Below, in pieces: positions 1-8,463 of a DNA stretch of 19,694 bases. The position numbers and the translations under genes were made by a program. The notes beneath the pieces are model-generated. The model was not told the DNA's origin, did not search any database, and worked only from the letters and a program-made list of their open reading frames with translations. How positions within the stretch are numbered: the first letter of the stretch is position 1; each line of letters starts with the position of its first letter. Location of the stretch: contig CAZCLD010000023.1 in assembly GCA_964499425.1 (NCBI GenBank), forward strand, positions 1-19,694, written 5' to 3'. The stretch is from JAQBYK01 sp964499425. GTDB taxonomy: Bacteria > Patescibacteriota > Gracilibacteria > UBA1369 > LOWO2-01-FULL-3.

Positions 1-3000
1 TACCATAATCGATAAGACCATCAGGAGAATCTTCATTATCAGCTCCGTCATAACATTGTCTCGGACCATAATTAGTAACTTCTCCACCAACATATCTATT
101 CCAAAATCTATAAGAAGGATCCGTTAATGCAAATGGACCAACTGTGTCAGTCCACGTATTGTCTGTATCCAAACCACCATCATTCGGGTTTGAAGTATCT
201 ATCGTACTCTCGTTAGTTGTTGTTACTTCTTCAAGCAATACCCCGAAGTGTGTACTATTATTAATAGTATTGGCCGTTTCACCAATAGTTAAACTCGATA
301 TATTCCCAAAAGCGTTATTCACCATAACTTCAGCATTATTCCCGTTAGCCAAAACTGTAGTTCCATCAGAGGCAACTCCTAAATAATTACCATTGATCGC
401 TACGTTTGCAGCGTCAGAAATATTGATTCCAAGATCAGAATTCCCAGCAATTACATTTCGATCAGTACTAGATGTGCCTAGTCCAATATTAACTGTTGCT
501 TCAGGAGCATCTATATTTATTCCTCGCATGTTCCCCCGCGCAATAAGTCCAGTACCATCAGTTCCAATATAATTACCATATACATTCACTGTGTGTGCAT
601 TTGCAGCAGCATCAATATTAATACCAAAATTATTGTTACCTCCAATATAATTTCTACCACCCGCAGAGGTACTAGACCCAATAACAAAAGTAGAGTCTAA
701 ACCAGCATATAAAATTAATATGGCATCTGATCCATTAGGCACTGCTGTAGTTTCACCGCCTGCTAAACCAATCGTATTTCCCTGGATATAATTAACAGAA
801 TCATCATCTACAGCACCTTCAAAAGTTATCCCATATCCATCATTTGCGACAATTAGATTACCCTCGAAAGTCCCCGTTCCGCCTATAACAACAGTTCCAT
901 CACGAATATCTACACCAGAGCCTGAATTCCCTAACCCTAATTCAGTACCAGCAGGCCCTGTTCCTATATTATTGTTCATAATAGTAGCTGTTCCGGTTGC
1001 ACCCATCGCGAGAATTTTAACACCGTCAGGAGAAGTACCTGTAGTAGCAGCAATTATGTTACGCCTAGACCCTAAATCTACTCCCCCTACAGCACCCAAA
1101 TTAAAGGTATTAATTGTATCCGAATTAACACCTACAGCACCCGCTGCAAGCGTTCTATTCCCCGCTGCAATATCAAAAATTCCGCCAACAGTAGTCTTAA
1201 TAACACCGATCATATTACCATATATCGATGCAGTATCTACCCCATTAGTTGGAGTATTATCATGATTCTGAATTCGAATCGCAGAATCATAATTGTTGCT
1301 TATAACATTTCCCTCTCCTATAGCTCCTGTAAACTCTGGTCCAATATCATTGTCTCCACCAATCTGGATGTCTCCTTGTCTTATATCTATGCCAGGACCA
1401 TTATTTCTACAACTTGTAAGATTGGTGCTAGAAATAGAACCCGTCGCTTTATTTGCACAAACACCAATATAATTTCCTTGTATGAAACCCGTTATATCAT
1501 TCCCAGCTAGATTTACAATCGCAATGCCAGCCCCATCATTAGTGCTCGCAAATATATTACCCAATGCAGCAGTTGCCCCCCCAATAGTTACCGGCGCTGC
1601 CCCTGCTGAATCAGCCATGGTAGCCGCAGCCACAACCAAAGCAGTGGTCCCATTAGGAGCAGAGACCAAGCCAGTAGCATCTGTGCCTATCAGATTTCCT
1701 GTAAAAGTGAGATAATCTCCGGCAAGTATAGACACTCCTGTATCAGAAGAATTTCCCACAACATTATTAGTAATATTAACAGTTCCAGCTTGACCACTCC
1801 AACCTAGATTACCGATCTGAATACCATTACCAAGATTCGGTGCAGTAGAAGTACCATTGTCCAAAAACCCTACGTAGTTATTAGCTATTGAAATATTGGC
1901 AGGAGTAACAGAATCTCCTGCACTAAATACTCGTATACCACCCTCACGGTTATCACCAATCACATTTCTGTAAGCAGAACTAGTATTGCTTCCGATTCTC
2001 ATAAAAGAAAAATCACTATAGCTAGTACTAACTTCTATAGCATTAAAATTATTGGCATAAGCATCACCGCCCCCATTTGGGACCGTACCAATATAATTAC
2101 CATGAATTAAAAGGGTTAAAACACCATCACCTACTTGAATACCATAATATGGATTACCAACAATAAAATTAGCATCATCAACATCACCCGTAGTAGCTCC
2201 TATAGCTACATTAGACATTCCTTCATTTAAACCAAACTCAATACCATCTCCAAATCCATCAGGCCCATCATTGGCTGCAGAGGTAGTCCCATTACCTTCT
2301 ACTCCAATATAATTATTCTGAATAATCACAGTATTACTGCCTGATTGACCCATCTCAGCAATTCTAATACCACCTCCATTATTAATAATAATATTTCTAG
2401 CATGACTAGCAGTATCAAGTCCTTCTGCCCCAATCGTAAGATCAACGACTCGAGAACTACTAACCAATATACCCCCACTAGCATTAGTGTAAGTATCATC
2501 ATCGTCCTCCATATCACCATCAGCACTTGTTCCAAGACTATTAGCCCCGATAAAATTTCCTCTAATATTGACAGTAGAAGTCTCTGTTTGTAAACCCTGC
2601 ATTATATTGATACCAAAACCAGTATTTCCTCCAATGACATTTGCTTCATAAGCGTCATTCGTTCCATCATTATTAGTCCCAATATCAATATACTGAGCAG
2701 CTACACTAATCCCATCCGCTACAGCTGAAGCTGTCCCATTTCCCATGTGATCTGCACTACCATAATCCACACCTATTGAATTTCCAGATATCGTTACACT
2801 CTGCGCATCACTAATTGCAACACCTTCAGTCCCATTATCAGAAATCACATTTCCTTCATAAGCATCCAAAAAGCCATCACGATTATTTCCTAGAGTTAAA
2901 ACCAGCTCACTTTCATAGCTCTCTTCAGCCATAATACCTGAAAACCCATTCCCCATGTCAATATAGCCCGGATCAAGAGGACTTCTTTCCCCTCCATTGC

Positions 3001-3838
3001 TAACACCAATAAAGTTTTGAAATATCCACCAATTACCTAGAGATCCTGTACTACTAAAGTGTATGCCATTTCGAGCATTACCGGATATAACACTCTCCGA
3101 AATTGTATTAATTCCAGGTGTAAAACCAGCGATTTCAATACCATGTTGCATATTAGGCCTTGTGTTCGTACCTCCAGGATTGACACCCAATCTAGCACCA
3201 TAAATGTTTGTGCTTGAAGCACTTTCTACATATATCCCCGACATAAGAACACTCGCAGCAGTAAAAGAACGAGCAACAGTATCACCACTTCCGCTAACTA
3301 TTAGACCATACCTAGGTTTACTTTCTGACGGCGAAGCATCGAATTCATCTAATCCGATGGTAACTCCAGTAATTGATGTACCAGTTGCAGAGGACAAAAG
3401 CGTTATCCCACTACCAATAAAATCATGTGCATAGAAGTTACTTAATGATACACTATTTGCACTAATAACAAAAATACTCTCGTCAGTACCAACAGATGTA
3501 TATGGCCTAATTTTAAGCTTGTCATTCGGTCCAGAAGGATCTAAATCTATCACTAAACCATCTCTAGTAATTGTCTGAAAAGGGCCATTCTCCATTTCCA
3601 CCTGGGTGGGTGAAGAAATAATAATTTCATGATCCCCAGCACTAGCATTAGCCTCTTCAATAGCAGCTCTTAGGGTACAACCACCCCCACTTTTCATACA
3701 AACAGCATTCCCTGGATCGGCATCACCTTCATCGGTAGTTCTATCAACACTAAAAGTAATCCCAAAAGCATTTTGTGAGAAAAGCAGACTTATCAGGAAT
3801 ACAGCTAAGACTTTTTTACACTCCTTTAAAGTTTCCAT
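1..3838 (-). CDS. Giant secreted CSLREA / parallel beta-helix surface protein (3' end beyond window)
   Basis: The frame is open from ATG 3838 to the window edge, about 1279 codons with no stop; I translated the start, several internal blocks and the end and found the same frame throughout. Residues 1-26 are a signal peptide (basic start, hydrophobic VLAVFLISLLF, likely cut after NAFG). A CSLREA-type motif, CTLRAAIEEAN, lies near residues 54-64. The rest is degenerate repeats of roughly 50-70 residues containing GNYIGV, QNNYIGV or RGNFIGA, each followed by Gly/Asn-rich turns and a GI..I strand: a right-handed parallel beta-helix. Near the left edge is CYDGADNEDSPDGLIDYG, an acidic D/N motif probably binding calcium. 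CSLREA proteins are usually exported, so a cell-surface or adhesive role is inferred; no catalytic residues are evident. The C-terminus and any anchor lie outside the window. Confidence 0.9.
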   Translation of the reverse strand, partial: METLKECKKVLAVFLISLLFSQNAFGITFSVDRTTDEGDADPGNAVCMKSGGGCTLRAAIEEANASAGDHEIIISSPTQVEMENGPFQTITRDGLVIDLDPSGPNDKLKIRPYTSVGTDESIFVISANSVSLSNFYAHDFIGSGITLLSSATGTSITGVTIGLDEFDASPSESKPRYGLIVSGSGDTVARSFTAASVLMSGIYVESASSTNIYGARLGVNPGGTNTRPNMQHGIEIAGFTPGINTISESVISGNARNGIHFSSTGSLGNWWIFQNFIGVSNGGERSPLDPGYIDMGNGFSGIMAEESYESELVLTLGNNRDGFLDAYEGNVISDNGTEGVAISDAQSVTISGNSIGVDYGSADHMGNGTASAVADGISVAAQYIDIGTNNDGTNDAYEANVIGGNTGFGINIMQGLQTETSTVNIRGNFIGANSLGTSADGDMEDDDDTYTNASGGILVSSSRVVDLTIGAEGLDTASHARNIIINNGGGIRIAEMGQSGSNTVIIQNNYIGVEGNGTTSAANDGPDGFGDGIEFGLNEGMSNVAIGATTGDVDDANFIVGNPYYGIQVGDGVLTLLIHGNYIGTVPNGGGDAYANNFNAIEVSTSYSDFSFMRIGSNTSSAYRNVIGDNREGGIRVFSAGDSVTPANISIANNYVGFLDNGTSTAPNLGNGIQIGNLGWSGQAGTVNITNNVVGNSSDTGVSILAGDYLTFTGNLIGTDATGLVSAPNGTTALVVAAATMADSAGAAPVTIGGATAALGNIFASTNDGAGIAIVNLAGNDITGFIQGNYIGVCANKATGSISSTNLTSCRNNGPGIDIRQGDIQIGGDNDIGPEFTGAIGEGNVISNNYDSAIRIQNHDNTPTNGVDTASIYGNMIGVIKTTVGGIFDIAAGNRTLAAGAVGVNSDTINTFNLGAVGGVDLGSRRNIIAATTGTSPDGVKILAMGATGTATIMNNNIGTGPAGTELGLGNSGSGVDIRDGTVVIGGTGTFEGNLIVANDGYGITFEGAVDDDSVNYIQGNTIGLAGGETTAVPNGSDAILILYAGLDSTFVIGSSTSAGGRNYIGGNNNFGINIDAAANAHTVNVYGNYIGTDGTGLIARGNMRGINIDAPEATVNIGLGTSSTDRNVIAGNSDLGINISDAANVAINGNYLGVASDGTTVLANGNNAEVMVNNAFGNISSLTIGETANTINNSTHFGVLLEEVTTTNESTIDTSNPNDGGLDTDNTWTDTVGPFALTDPSYRFWNRYVGGEVTNYGPRQCYDGADNEDSPDGLIDYG

Positions 3839-3870
3839 ATTTGTTTTTGTTTATATTTTCCCCTCATGAC

Positions 3871-3899
3871 ATTATAACACATTCTCTGGTCAATAGCAA
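3871..3899 (-). promoter_or_regulatory. Promoter of the beta-helix gene
   Basis: On the minus strand, TTGCTA (3894-3899) and TATAAT (3871-3876) are separated by 17 bp. The -10 carries an extended TG (TGTTATAAT). The predicted start of transcription is near 3864, giving a leader of about 26 nt before ATG 3838. An AGGGG lies about 22 nt before the ATG, too far to be a normal ribosome-binding site. Confidence 0.7.
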
Positions 3900-3924
3900 G
3901 ACCCCATCAGGTTAGATTCACAGC

Positions 3925-3951
3925 AAAAGAGCCGCCTATTTCAGGCGACTC
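3925..3951 (-). terminator. Rho-independent terminator after groEL
   Basis: Read on the minus strand, GAGTCGCCT pairs with AGGCGGCTC (9 bp, one G-T) around a 5-nt loop and is followed by TTTT. It lies 38 bp past the groEL stop and just before the -35 of the next gene, so it separates the chaperonin operon from the beta-helix gene. Confidence 0.75.
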
Positions 3952-3988
3952 TAGTTTGTAAATTGTAATAAAAAATTGAAAACTGCCT

Positions 3989-5638
3989 CTACATTCCCAT
4001 TGCTCCCATTCCCCCCATTCCTCCCATTCCTGGAGGTGCAGCAGGTTCAGGCTTCTTTTCTTCAGGAATATCACAGATCGCAGTCTCCATAGTTAGGAAA
4101 ACAGACGCTACACTTGCAGCATTCTCAACAGCACTTCTTACCACCATTTTAGGATCAATAATTCCTGCTTCTACCATATCAGTATATTCGTCCTTTGCAG
4201 CATCATATCCCACACCTTTTTTCGAACTTATGACCTTATCTACAACCACAGCCCCATCTTTACCTGCATTTTCAGCAATTTGAATCAAGGGAGAAGAAAG
4301 AACATTCTTAACTATATGAATACCTGTAGTTTCATCGTCATCCTCACCTTTTAGGCTTTCCAATGCCTTAGAAGCAGCCAGAAGTGCAACTCCCCCACCA
4401 GGAACAATGCCTTCTTCAACAGCAGCTCGAGTTGCATTAAGAGCATCTTCTATACGATGTTTCTTTTCCTTTAGCTCAATTTTAGTAGCAGCACCAACCT
4501 TAATAACACCAACTCCCCCACCAAGTTTGGCCAATCTCTCCTGTAATTTCTCCTTATCAAAGTCAGAATCAGACTTAGAAAGCATCACCTTGATTTCAGC
4601 TACACGAGACTCAATCTCATTTTTATCCCCCTTTCCTTCAATAATTGTAGTGTTATCTTTATCTGAAACAACCCTACGAGCATCACCCAGATGCCCCAAA
4701 TCAGCACTATCCAGATTAAGACCAAGCTCCTCACTAATCACTGTCGCACCTGTTAAAACTGCAATATCCTGCAACATCTCCTTTCTTCGATCACCAAATC
4801 CCGGAGCTTTGATTGCCAAAACACTAAAGGCTCCACGCAATTTATTTAATACTAAAGTAGCAAGTGCCTCACCATCGATATCTTCAGCGATAATTACTAA
4901 CTCTTTCTTGCCTGACTGAGCGACCTTTTCTAGCAAAGGCAAGAGGTCCTGGACCGAACTAATTTTTTTATCAGTAATCAGGAGTTTTGCATCATCATAA
5001 CTAGCCTCCATACGCGAAGGATCAGTCACAAAATAAGGAGAAATATATCCATTATCAAACTGCATACCTTCAACCACTTCTTTCTCTAATCCCATTGTCT
5101 GAGATTCTTCAACCTGTATGACACCATCCTGACCAACCATTTCAATAATATCAGCAATCAGATTACCTACTTCCTCATCTTGAGCAGAAATAGAAGCAAC
5201 CTGCGCTACCTTTTCCTTGCTATCTCCGATCTGTATAGACATATCCTTAAGAATCTCTTCAATTTTCCTCACAGCCTTCTCAATCCCCGATTTAAGCTGC
5301 ATTGGATTAGCCCCAGCAGTCAGATTACGAAGTCCCTCCTTTATAATAGCTTCAGCAAGAAGAGTCGCAGTCGTAGTACCATCACCTGCAATGTCATTTG
5401 TCTTAGTCGCAACCTCCTTAACCATCTGAGCACCCATATTTTCGTATGGATCGGGCAGCTCCATTTCTTTTGCTATGGTTACACCATCATTAGTCACCAA
5501 AGGCCCTCCATACTTCTTCTCCAAAACAGCATTCCGCCCTTTTGGACCAAGAGTTATCTTTACAGTACGAGCCAACTTTTCTACTCCTGCGAGTAGTTTT
5601 TGACGAGCATCGTCACTAAACTGCATTTGTTTAGACAT
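3989..5638 (-). CDS. groEL: Chaperonin GroEL (Hsp60)
   Basis: A full-length 549-residue GroEL. It assembles into the double-ring ATP-driven folding chamber in the cytoplasm and works with the GroES lid. Visible family signatures are TLGPKGRNAVLE near 29-40, the ATP-site GDGTTT at 85-90, the equatorial and apical segments in normal order, and the flexible Gly/Met tail GGMGGMGAMGM. The start at ATG 5638 gives the canonical MSKQMQFSDDAR beginning. It follows groES by 17 bp without its own promoter and ends just before a terminator, so it is the last gene of the CIRCE-controlled unit. No Shine-Dalgarno sequence is visible upstream. Nothing is missing or truncated. Confidence 0.98.
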   Translation of the reverse strand: MSKQMQFSDDARQKLLAGVEKLARTVKITLGPKGRNAVLEKKYGGPLVTNDGVTIAKEMELPDPYENMGAQMVKEVATKTNDIAGDGTTTATLLAEAIIKEGLRNLTAGANPMQLKSGIEKAVRKIEEILKDMSIQIGDSKEKVAQVASISAQDEEVGNLIADIIEMVGQDGVIQVEESQTMGLEKEVVEGMQFDNGYISPYFVTDPSRMEASYDDAKLLITDKKISSVQDLLPLLEKVAQSGKKELVIIAEDIDGEALATLVLNKLRGAFSVLAIKAPGFGDRRKEMLQDIAVLTGATVISEELGLNLDSADLGHLGDARRVVSDKDNTTIIEGKGDKNEIESRVAEIKVMLSKSDSDFDKEKLQERLAKLGGGVGVIKVGAATKIELKEKKHRIEDALNATRAAVEEGIVPGGGVALLAASKALESLKGEDDDETTGIHIVKNVLSSPLIQIAENAGKDGAVVVDKVISSKKGVGYDAAKDEYTDMVEAGIIDPKMVVRSAVENAASVASVFLTMETAICDIPEEKKPEPAAPPGMGGMGGMGAMGM

Positions 5639-5655
5639 AATAAAAAGTTTTTAAA

Positions 5656-5949
5656 TTATACAATCACAGCAAAAATATCAGAAGCAGCAAGAAGTAATAC
5701 ATCTTTGCCGTCTAGCTTTATTTCCGTTGGTCCATATTTTGAAAACAGAACAACATCACCTTCCTTAATCTCCATCTCCTTCCTTTTCCCATCATCTAAT
5801 AACTTGCCTGGACCAGCAGCTATTACCTTACCTTTCATTGGTTTTTCCTTAGAAGCAGTATCAGGAATAATGATTCCACTCGCTGAGGTAGTTTCCTCCT
5901 CAACAGCTTCCACAACAACATTATCACCTGTTGGAACAATCTTAGACAT
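5656..5949 (-). CDS. groES: Co-chaperonin GroES (Hsp10)
   Basis: A 97-residue protein of normal GroES length. It forms the heptameric lid of the GroEL chamber. Recognisable parts are the N-terminal strand (PTGDNVVVEAVEEE), the mobile loop with SASGIIIPDTASKEKP near residues 22-37 (its hydrophobic III-type motif contacts GroEL), GKVIAAGPGK, and the EGDVVLFSKYGPTEIK strand. It is the first gene of the groES-groEL operon, with a strong promoter and a CIRCE operator directly upstream, so heat-shock control by an HrcA repressor is expected. No hrcA gene is in the window. No Shine-Dalgarno sequence precedes the ATG. Confidence 0.97.
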   Translation of the reverse strand: MSKIVPTGDNVVVEAVEEETTSASGIIIPDTASKEKPMKGKVIAAGPGKLLDDGKRKEMEIKEGDVVLFSKYGPTEIKLDGKDVLLLAASDIFAVIV

Positions 5950-5967
5950 ATTTAGAATGTTATGAAA

Positions 5968-5994
5968 TTAGCACACCGTATTATAGAGTGCTAA
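5968..5994. promoter_or_regulatory. CIRCE operator (HrcA site)
   Basis: TTAGCACAC, a 9-bp spacer, then GAGTGCTAA. This matches the CIRCE consensus TTAGCACTC-N9-GAGTGCTAA with one mismatch in the left arm. It covers the -10 and start region of the groES promoter, as expected for HrcA repression. Confidence 0.93.
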
Positions 5995-6007
5995 ATTTCA
6001 GAGTCAA
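5980..6007 (-). promoter_or_regulatory. groES-groEL promoter
   Basis: On the minus strand, TTGACT (6002-6007) and TATAAT (5980-5985) are 16 bp apart. The -10 lies inside the CIRCE spacer. Transcription should start near 5973, about 24 nt before the groES ATG. The -35 sits only 15 bp beyond the rny stop codon. Confidence 0.85.
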
Positions 6008-6022
6008 GAGTTTTTATTCGCT

Positions 6023-7546
6023 CTATTGCGCAAATTCCTCAGCCCGTGTCTCTCTAATCACATGCACCTTAACCGGACCTGGATGCTGTAAATCATGTTC
6101 TATCTTACGAGCAACTCTATGAGAGAGCTTCACAGATTGTAAATCATCCAAATCAGTAGGATCCAAGAACATCCTCACCTCTGTACCAGCTTGGATAGCA
6201 AAAGCCTTCTTAACACCATCAAAATCGTTACATACATTCTCTAATTCCATCAGCCTCCTGATATAACCATCCAAATTCTCTTTATTTGCACCAGGCCTAG
6301 CATTTGAGATCAAATTAGCTACCTGCACCAATTGAGCCTCAAGGGTTTCTGGCTCTGGACTACCATGGTGCGCCTCAATTGCATGAATAATCTCTTTGGA
6401 AAGCCCAAATTTGCGAGCGATATCGGCTCCAATCTTGGCATGATGCCCAGGAACCTCATGATCAACAGCCTTCCCAATATCATGTAGAAGCCCTGCCTTC
6501 CTACAAATACCTTCATCAGCACCAAGCTCAGCAGCTAAATTAGCTGCAAGAAAAGCCACTTCCATAGAGTGTTTAAGCCCATTTTGGCCATGAGTAACTC
6601 TAAATTTCAGCCGACCAAGAATCTTAATCAGATTAGGATGAAATCCTGTAACACCAGTCTCTAGCACTGCCTTCTCTCCTAACTCCTTTATAAGTACATT
6701 TACTTCATCCTTTACCTTTTCTACAGTTTCCTCAATCCTAGCGGGATGGATTCTTCCATCTTCGATCAACCCCTCAAGAGCAACTTTGGCAATATACCTC
6801 CTAACTAAATCAAAACCTGAAATCACTATAGAACCAGGTGTATCATCAATAATCACATCCACACCTGTGATTTGCTCAAAAGTATTGATATTACGACCTT
6901 CACGTCCAATAATACGACCTTTCATCTCGTCATTGGGCAGATTTACAATAGTCGCTGTAGATTCTGCTGTAGTTTCAGCAGCACAACGAGCTATCGCATC
7001 TGAAATGATCCATTTCGCTTTCTCATCAGCCTTTTCCCTAAGATCTTTCTCTGTCTTCTTAATTTGCGCAACAATGTCTTCTTTAGCCTCTTCCTCCACC
7101 TTTTTCAAAAGAACATCTTTTGCTTCCTGCTTTGACATGGCAGCGATCTTTTCCAACTGCTGTGATTGGAGCTTGTAGATCTCCTCAACCTCATCTCTAA
7201 GCTGTTTAATAGAGACTACCTTATTATCCAAATCCACCTTCTGCTTATCAGCTTCCTCACTTTTCTTGTCTAAAACTCCTTCCTTCTTCATCAAACGCTC
7301 CTCTATCTCGCTCAACTTGGATTGCGTACGCTGCTCATCTTTCTTAACCTCGTCCTGAAGCTTCATGGCTTCGTTTCTAGCTTCATAAATCAACTCTTTG
7401 GACTTTGACTTTGCATCGGCCAAAATCTGGTCTGATTTCATAACCAAATCCTTTTTTTTTTCTTCAACCTGTTTTTTGCGATAGATATAACCCCCAGCAC
7501 CACCTGCAGTCAGGCCCACTATCGCCAATAAAATTGGGATCCACAT
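6023..7546 (-). CDS. rny: Ribonuclease Y (KH-HD endoribonuclease)
   Basis: A 507-residue RNase Y, the membrane-tethered endonuclease that starts mRNA decay in many bacteria lacking RNase E. In order: an N-terminal transmembrane anchor (residues 2-20), a long charged coiled coil (about 25-180), a KH RNA-binding domain with GRIIGREGRN near 210-219, and an HD metallo-hydrolase domain with HSMEVAFLAANLAAELG and LLHDIGKA near 326-360. The start at ATG 7546 puts the anchor directly at the N-terminus, as usual. Length is normal. It is read in the same direction as groES, but a heat-shock promoter lies between them. No obvious terminator separates the two, so some read-through into groES is possible. 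No Shine-Dalgarno sequence is seen. Confidence 0.97.
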   Translation of the reverse strand: MWIPILLAIVGLTAGGAGGYIYRKKQVEEKKKDLVMKSDQILADAKSKSKELIYEARNEAMKLQDEVKKDEQRTQSKLSEIEERLMKKEGVLDKKSEEADKQKVDLDNKVVSIKQLRDEVEEIYKLQSQQLEKIAAMSKQEAKDVLLKKVEEEAKEDIVAQIKKTEKDLREKADEKAKWIISDAIARCAAETTAESTATIVNLPNDEMKGRIIGREGRNINTFEQITGVDVIIDDTPGSIVISGFDLVRRYIAKVALEGLIEDGRIHPARIEETVEKVKDEVNVLIKELGEKAVLETGVTGFHPNLIKILGRLKFRVTHGQNGLKHSMEVAFLAANLAAELGADEGICRKAGLLHDIGKAVDHEVPGHHAKIGADIARKFGLSKEIIHAIEAHHGSPEPETLEAQLVQVANLISNARPGANKENLDGYIRRLMELENVCNDFDGVKKAFAIQAGTEVRMFLDPTDLDDLQSVKLSHRVARKIEHDLQHPGPVKVHVIRETRAEEFAQ

Positions 7547-7595
7547 AAATCTAGATTAAAAACTAATACCTGCTTGAAGAACTTATTCAGACACG

Positions 7596-7625
7596 CAGTT
7601 TCTGCCTTTTAAAGGAGAAACACTG
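7596..7625. repeat. Imperfect palindrome in the rny divergent spacer
   Basis: GTTTCT-g-CCTTT, one T, then AAAGG-AGAAAC (7598-7621), extended outward by CA/CAG and CTG with small bulges. The central loop is too short for a good RNA hairpin and there is no T-run, so a protein-binding site is more likely than a terminator. Confidence 0.45.
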
Positions 7626-7673
7626 TAGATTAGTTGTTTATTATTAATTATTTCGATCTAAATACTGACATCT

Positions 7674-7724
7674 ACTACAAAACCAATTCTTCAAACTACA
7701 AGATCAATTTACTACAAAGTCAAT
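7674..7724. repeat. Three 14-bp direct repeats (iteron-like)
   Basis: ACTACAAAACCAAT (7674-7687), ACTACAAGATCAAT (7695-7708) and ACTACAAAGTCAAT (7711-7724) share ACTACAA...CAAT, with start-to-start spacings of 21 and 16 bp. They lie in the AT-rich spacer between rny and the lamin-tail gene. A regulator-binding array is the simplest reading. Confidence 0.6.
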
Positions 7725-7775
7725 AAAAGTCAAAAAGTTTTAGAAATAATTTAAGGAAATTTAATCTTTGATTTT

Positions 7776-7781
7776 TAGAAT
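7776..7781 (+). promoter_or_regulatory. Candidate -10 of the lamin-tail gene
   Basis: TAGAAT ends 7 nt before ATG 7789, which would give a leaderless transcript. No convincing -35 is present 16-18 bp upstream, so this is weak. Confidence 0.3.
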
Positions 7782-7788
7782 ACAGATT

Positions 7789-8463
7789 ATGAAGAAAGGA
7801 ACATCTCTCCTCATAGCATTTGTCATAGCTTCACCCATCAATTTCAGTGAAATAATGCCCAATCCGGACGGCAAAGATAAGAATCACGAATGGATAGAGC
7901 TTCAAAATACTGGAGATACAGACATAAACCTGGAAAACTGGCAAATCTCAAACAACAAAACCCATACAATCAAAGGAGGAATAATTCCCCCAAGCAACCA
8001 ATTTATAATAGATAATCTGAAAATCACACTCCGCAATAAAGAAGACCATATCAAATTATTAAATCCTCAAGGAAAAATTGTAGAAGAAGTCAGTTATCAA
8101 AATGCCCCAAATGGCTTGAGCTTAAGCAAAATATCTGAGAGCTGGCAATGGGCTTCTCCAAGCAAAAATAATAACAATGGTAAACTAAAACAGACAAAAC
8201 TATCAATTTCAGAATTTCTGGATCGATACTTTTTCAGCCAAAATCAAAAAATATTATTAGAATCCATATCTAATGATAATCGCCAAATTTTAACCTCAAC
8301 TATAGAAAAACAAGGAGAATCCACACTTCTAGACTTCAAGATTCAAAACCCAAATAACCTAGAACAAGCAAGCCCAAACGAAGATTGGCTCATTTACAAT
8401 CTAGCAATTACCATACTGCTGGCAACTACAGCATACCTTTTGCTTCCATTGACTTATAAATAA
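7789..8463 (+). CDS. Lamin-tail-domain (LTD) exported membrane protein
   Basis: A protein of 224 residues from ATG 7789; an upstream in-frame TTG at 7768 would add seven residues before the signal sequence and is less likely. Residues 1-16 are a short signal-like segment (MKKGTSLLIAFVIASP). Residues about 17-127 fit a lamin-tail (LTD) immunoglobulin-like fold: SEIMPNPDG, HEWIELQNTG, INLENWQIS, GGIIPPSNQFII and the closing EEVSYQNAPNGLSLSK are typical. Bacterial LTDs occur in exported or surface proteins and are thought to mediate binding. A hydrophobic segment near the end (about 203-220, LAITILLATTAYLLLP) would anchor it in the membrane. Its last 38 bp overlap the 3' end of the opposite-strand SLH gene. 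The partner is unknown. Confidence 0.85.
   Translation: MKKGTSLLIAFVIASPINFSEIMPNPDGKDKNHEWIELQNTGDTDINLENWQISNNKTHTIKGGIIPPSNQFIIDNLKITLRNKEDHIKLLNPQGKIVEEVSYQNAPNGLSLSKISESWQWASPSKNNNNGKLKQTKLSISEFLDRYFFSQNQKILLESISNDNRQILTSTIEKQGESTLLDFKIQNPNNLEQASPNEDWLIYNLAITILLATTAYLLLPLTYK

Noticed and set aside
144..3434. Several short plus-strand open frames and repeated-looking DNA in the left 3.4 kb
   Set aside because: All lie opposite the continuous minus-strand beta-helix frame; their Val/Ile/Pro-rich peptides are antisense readings of NxIG repeats.
2..3838. CRISPR array in the repetitive left region
   Set aside because: Repeats are degenerate at DNA level, vary in length and are coding; no constant repeat with uniform spacers.
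4407..4919. 170-codon plus-strand open frame
   Set aside because: Fully antisense to conserved groEL; Ser/Leu-rich product with no family features.
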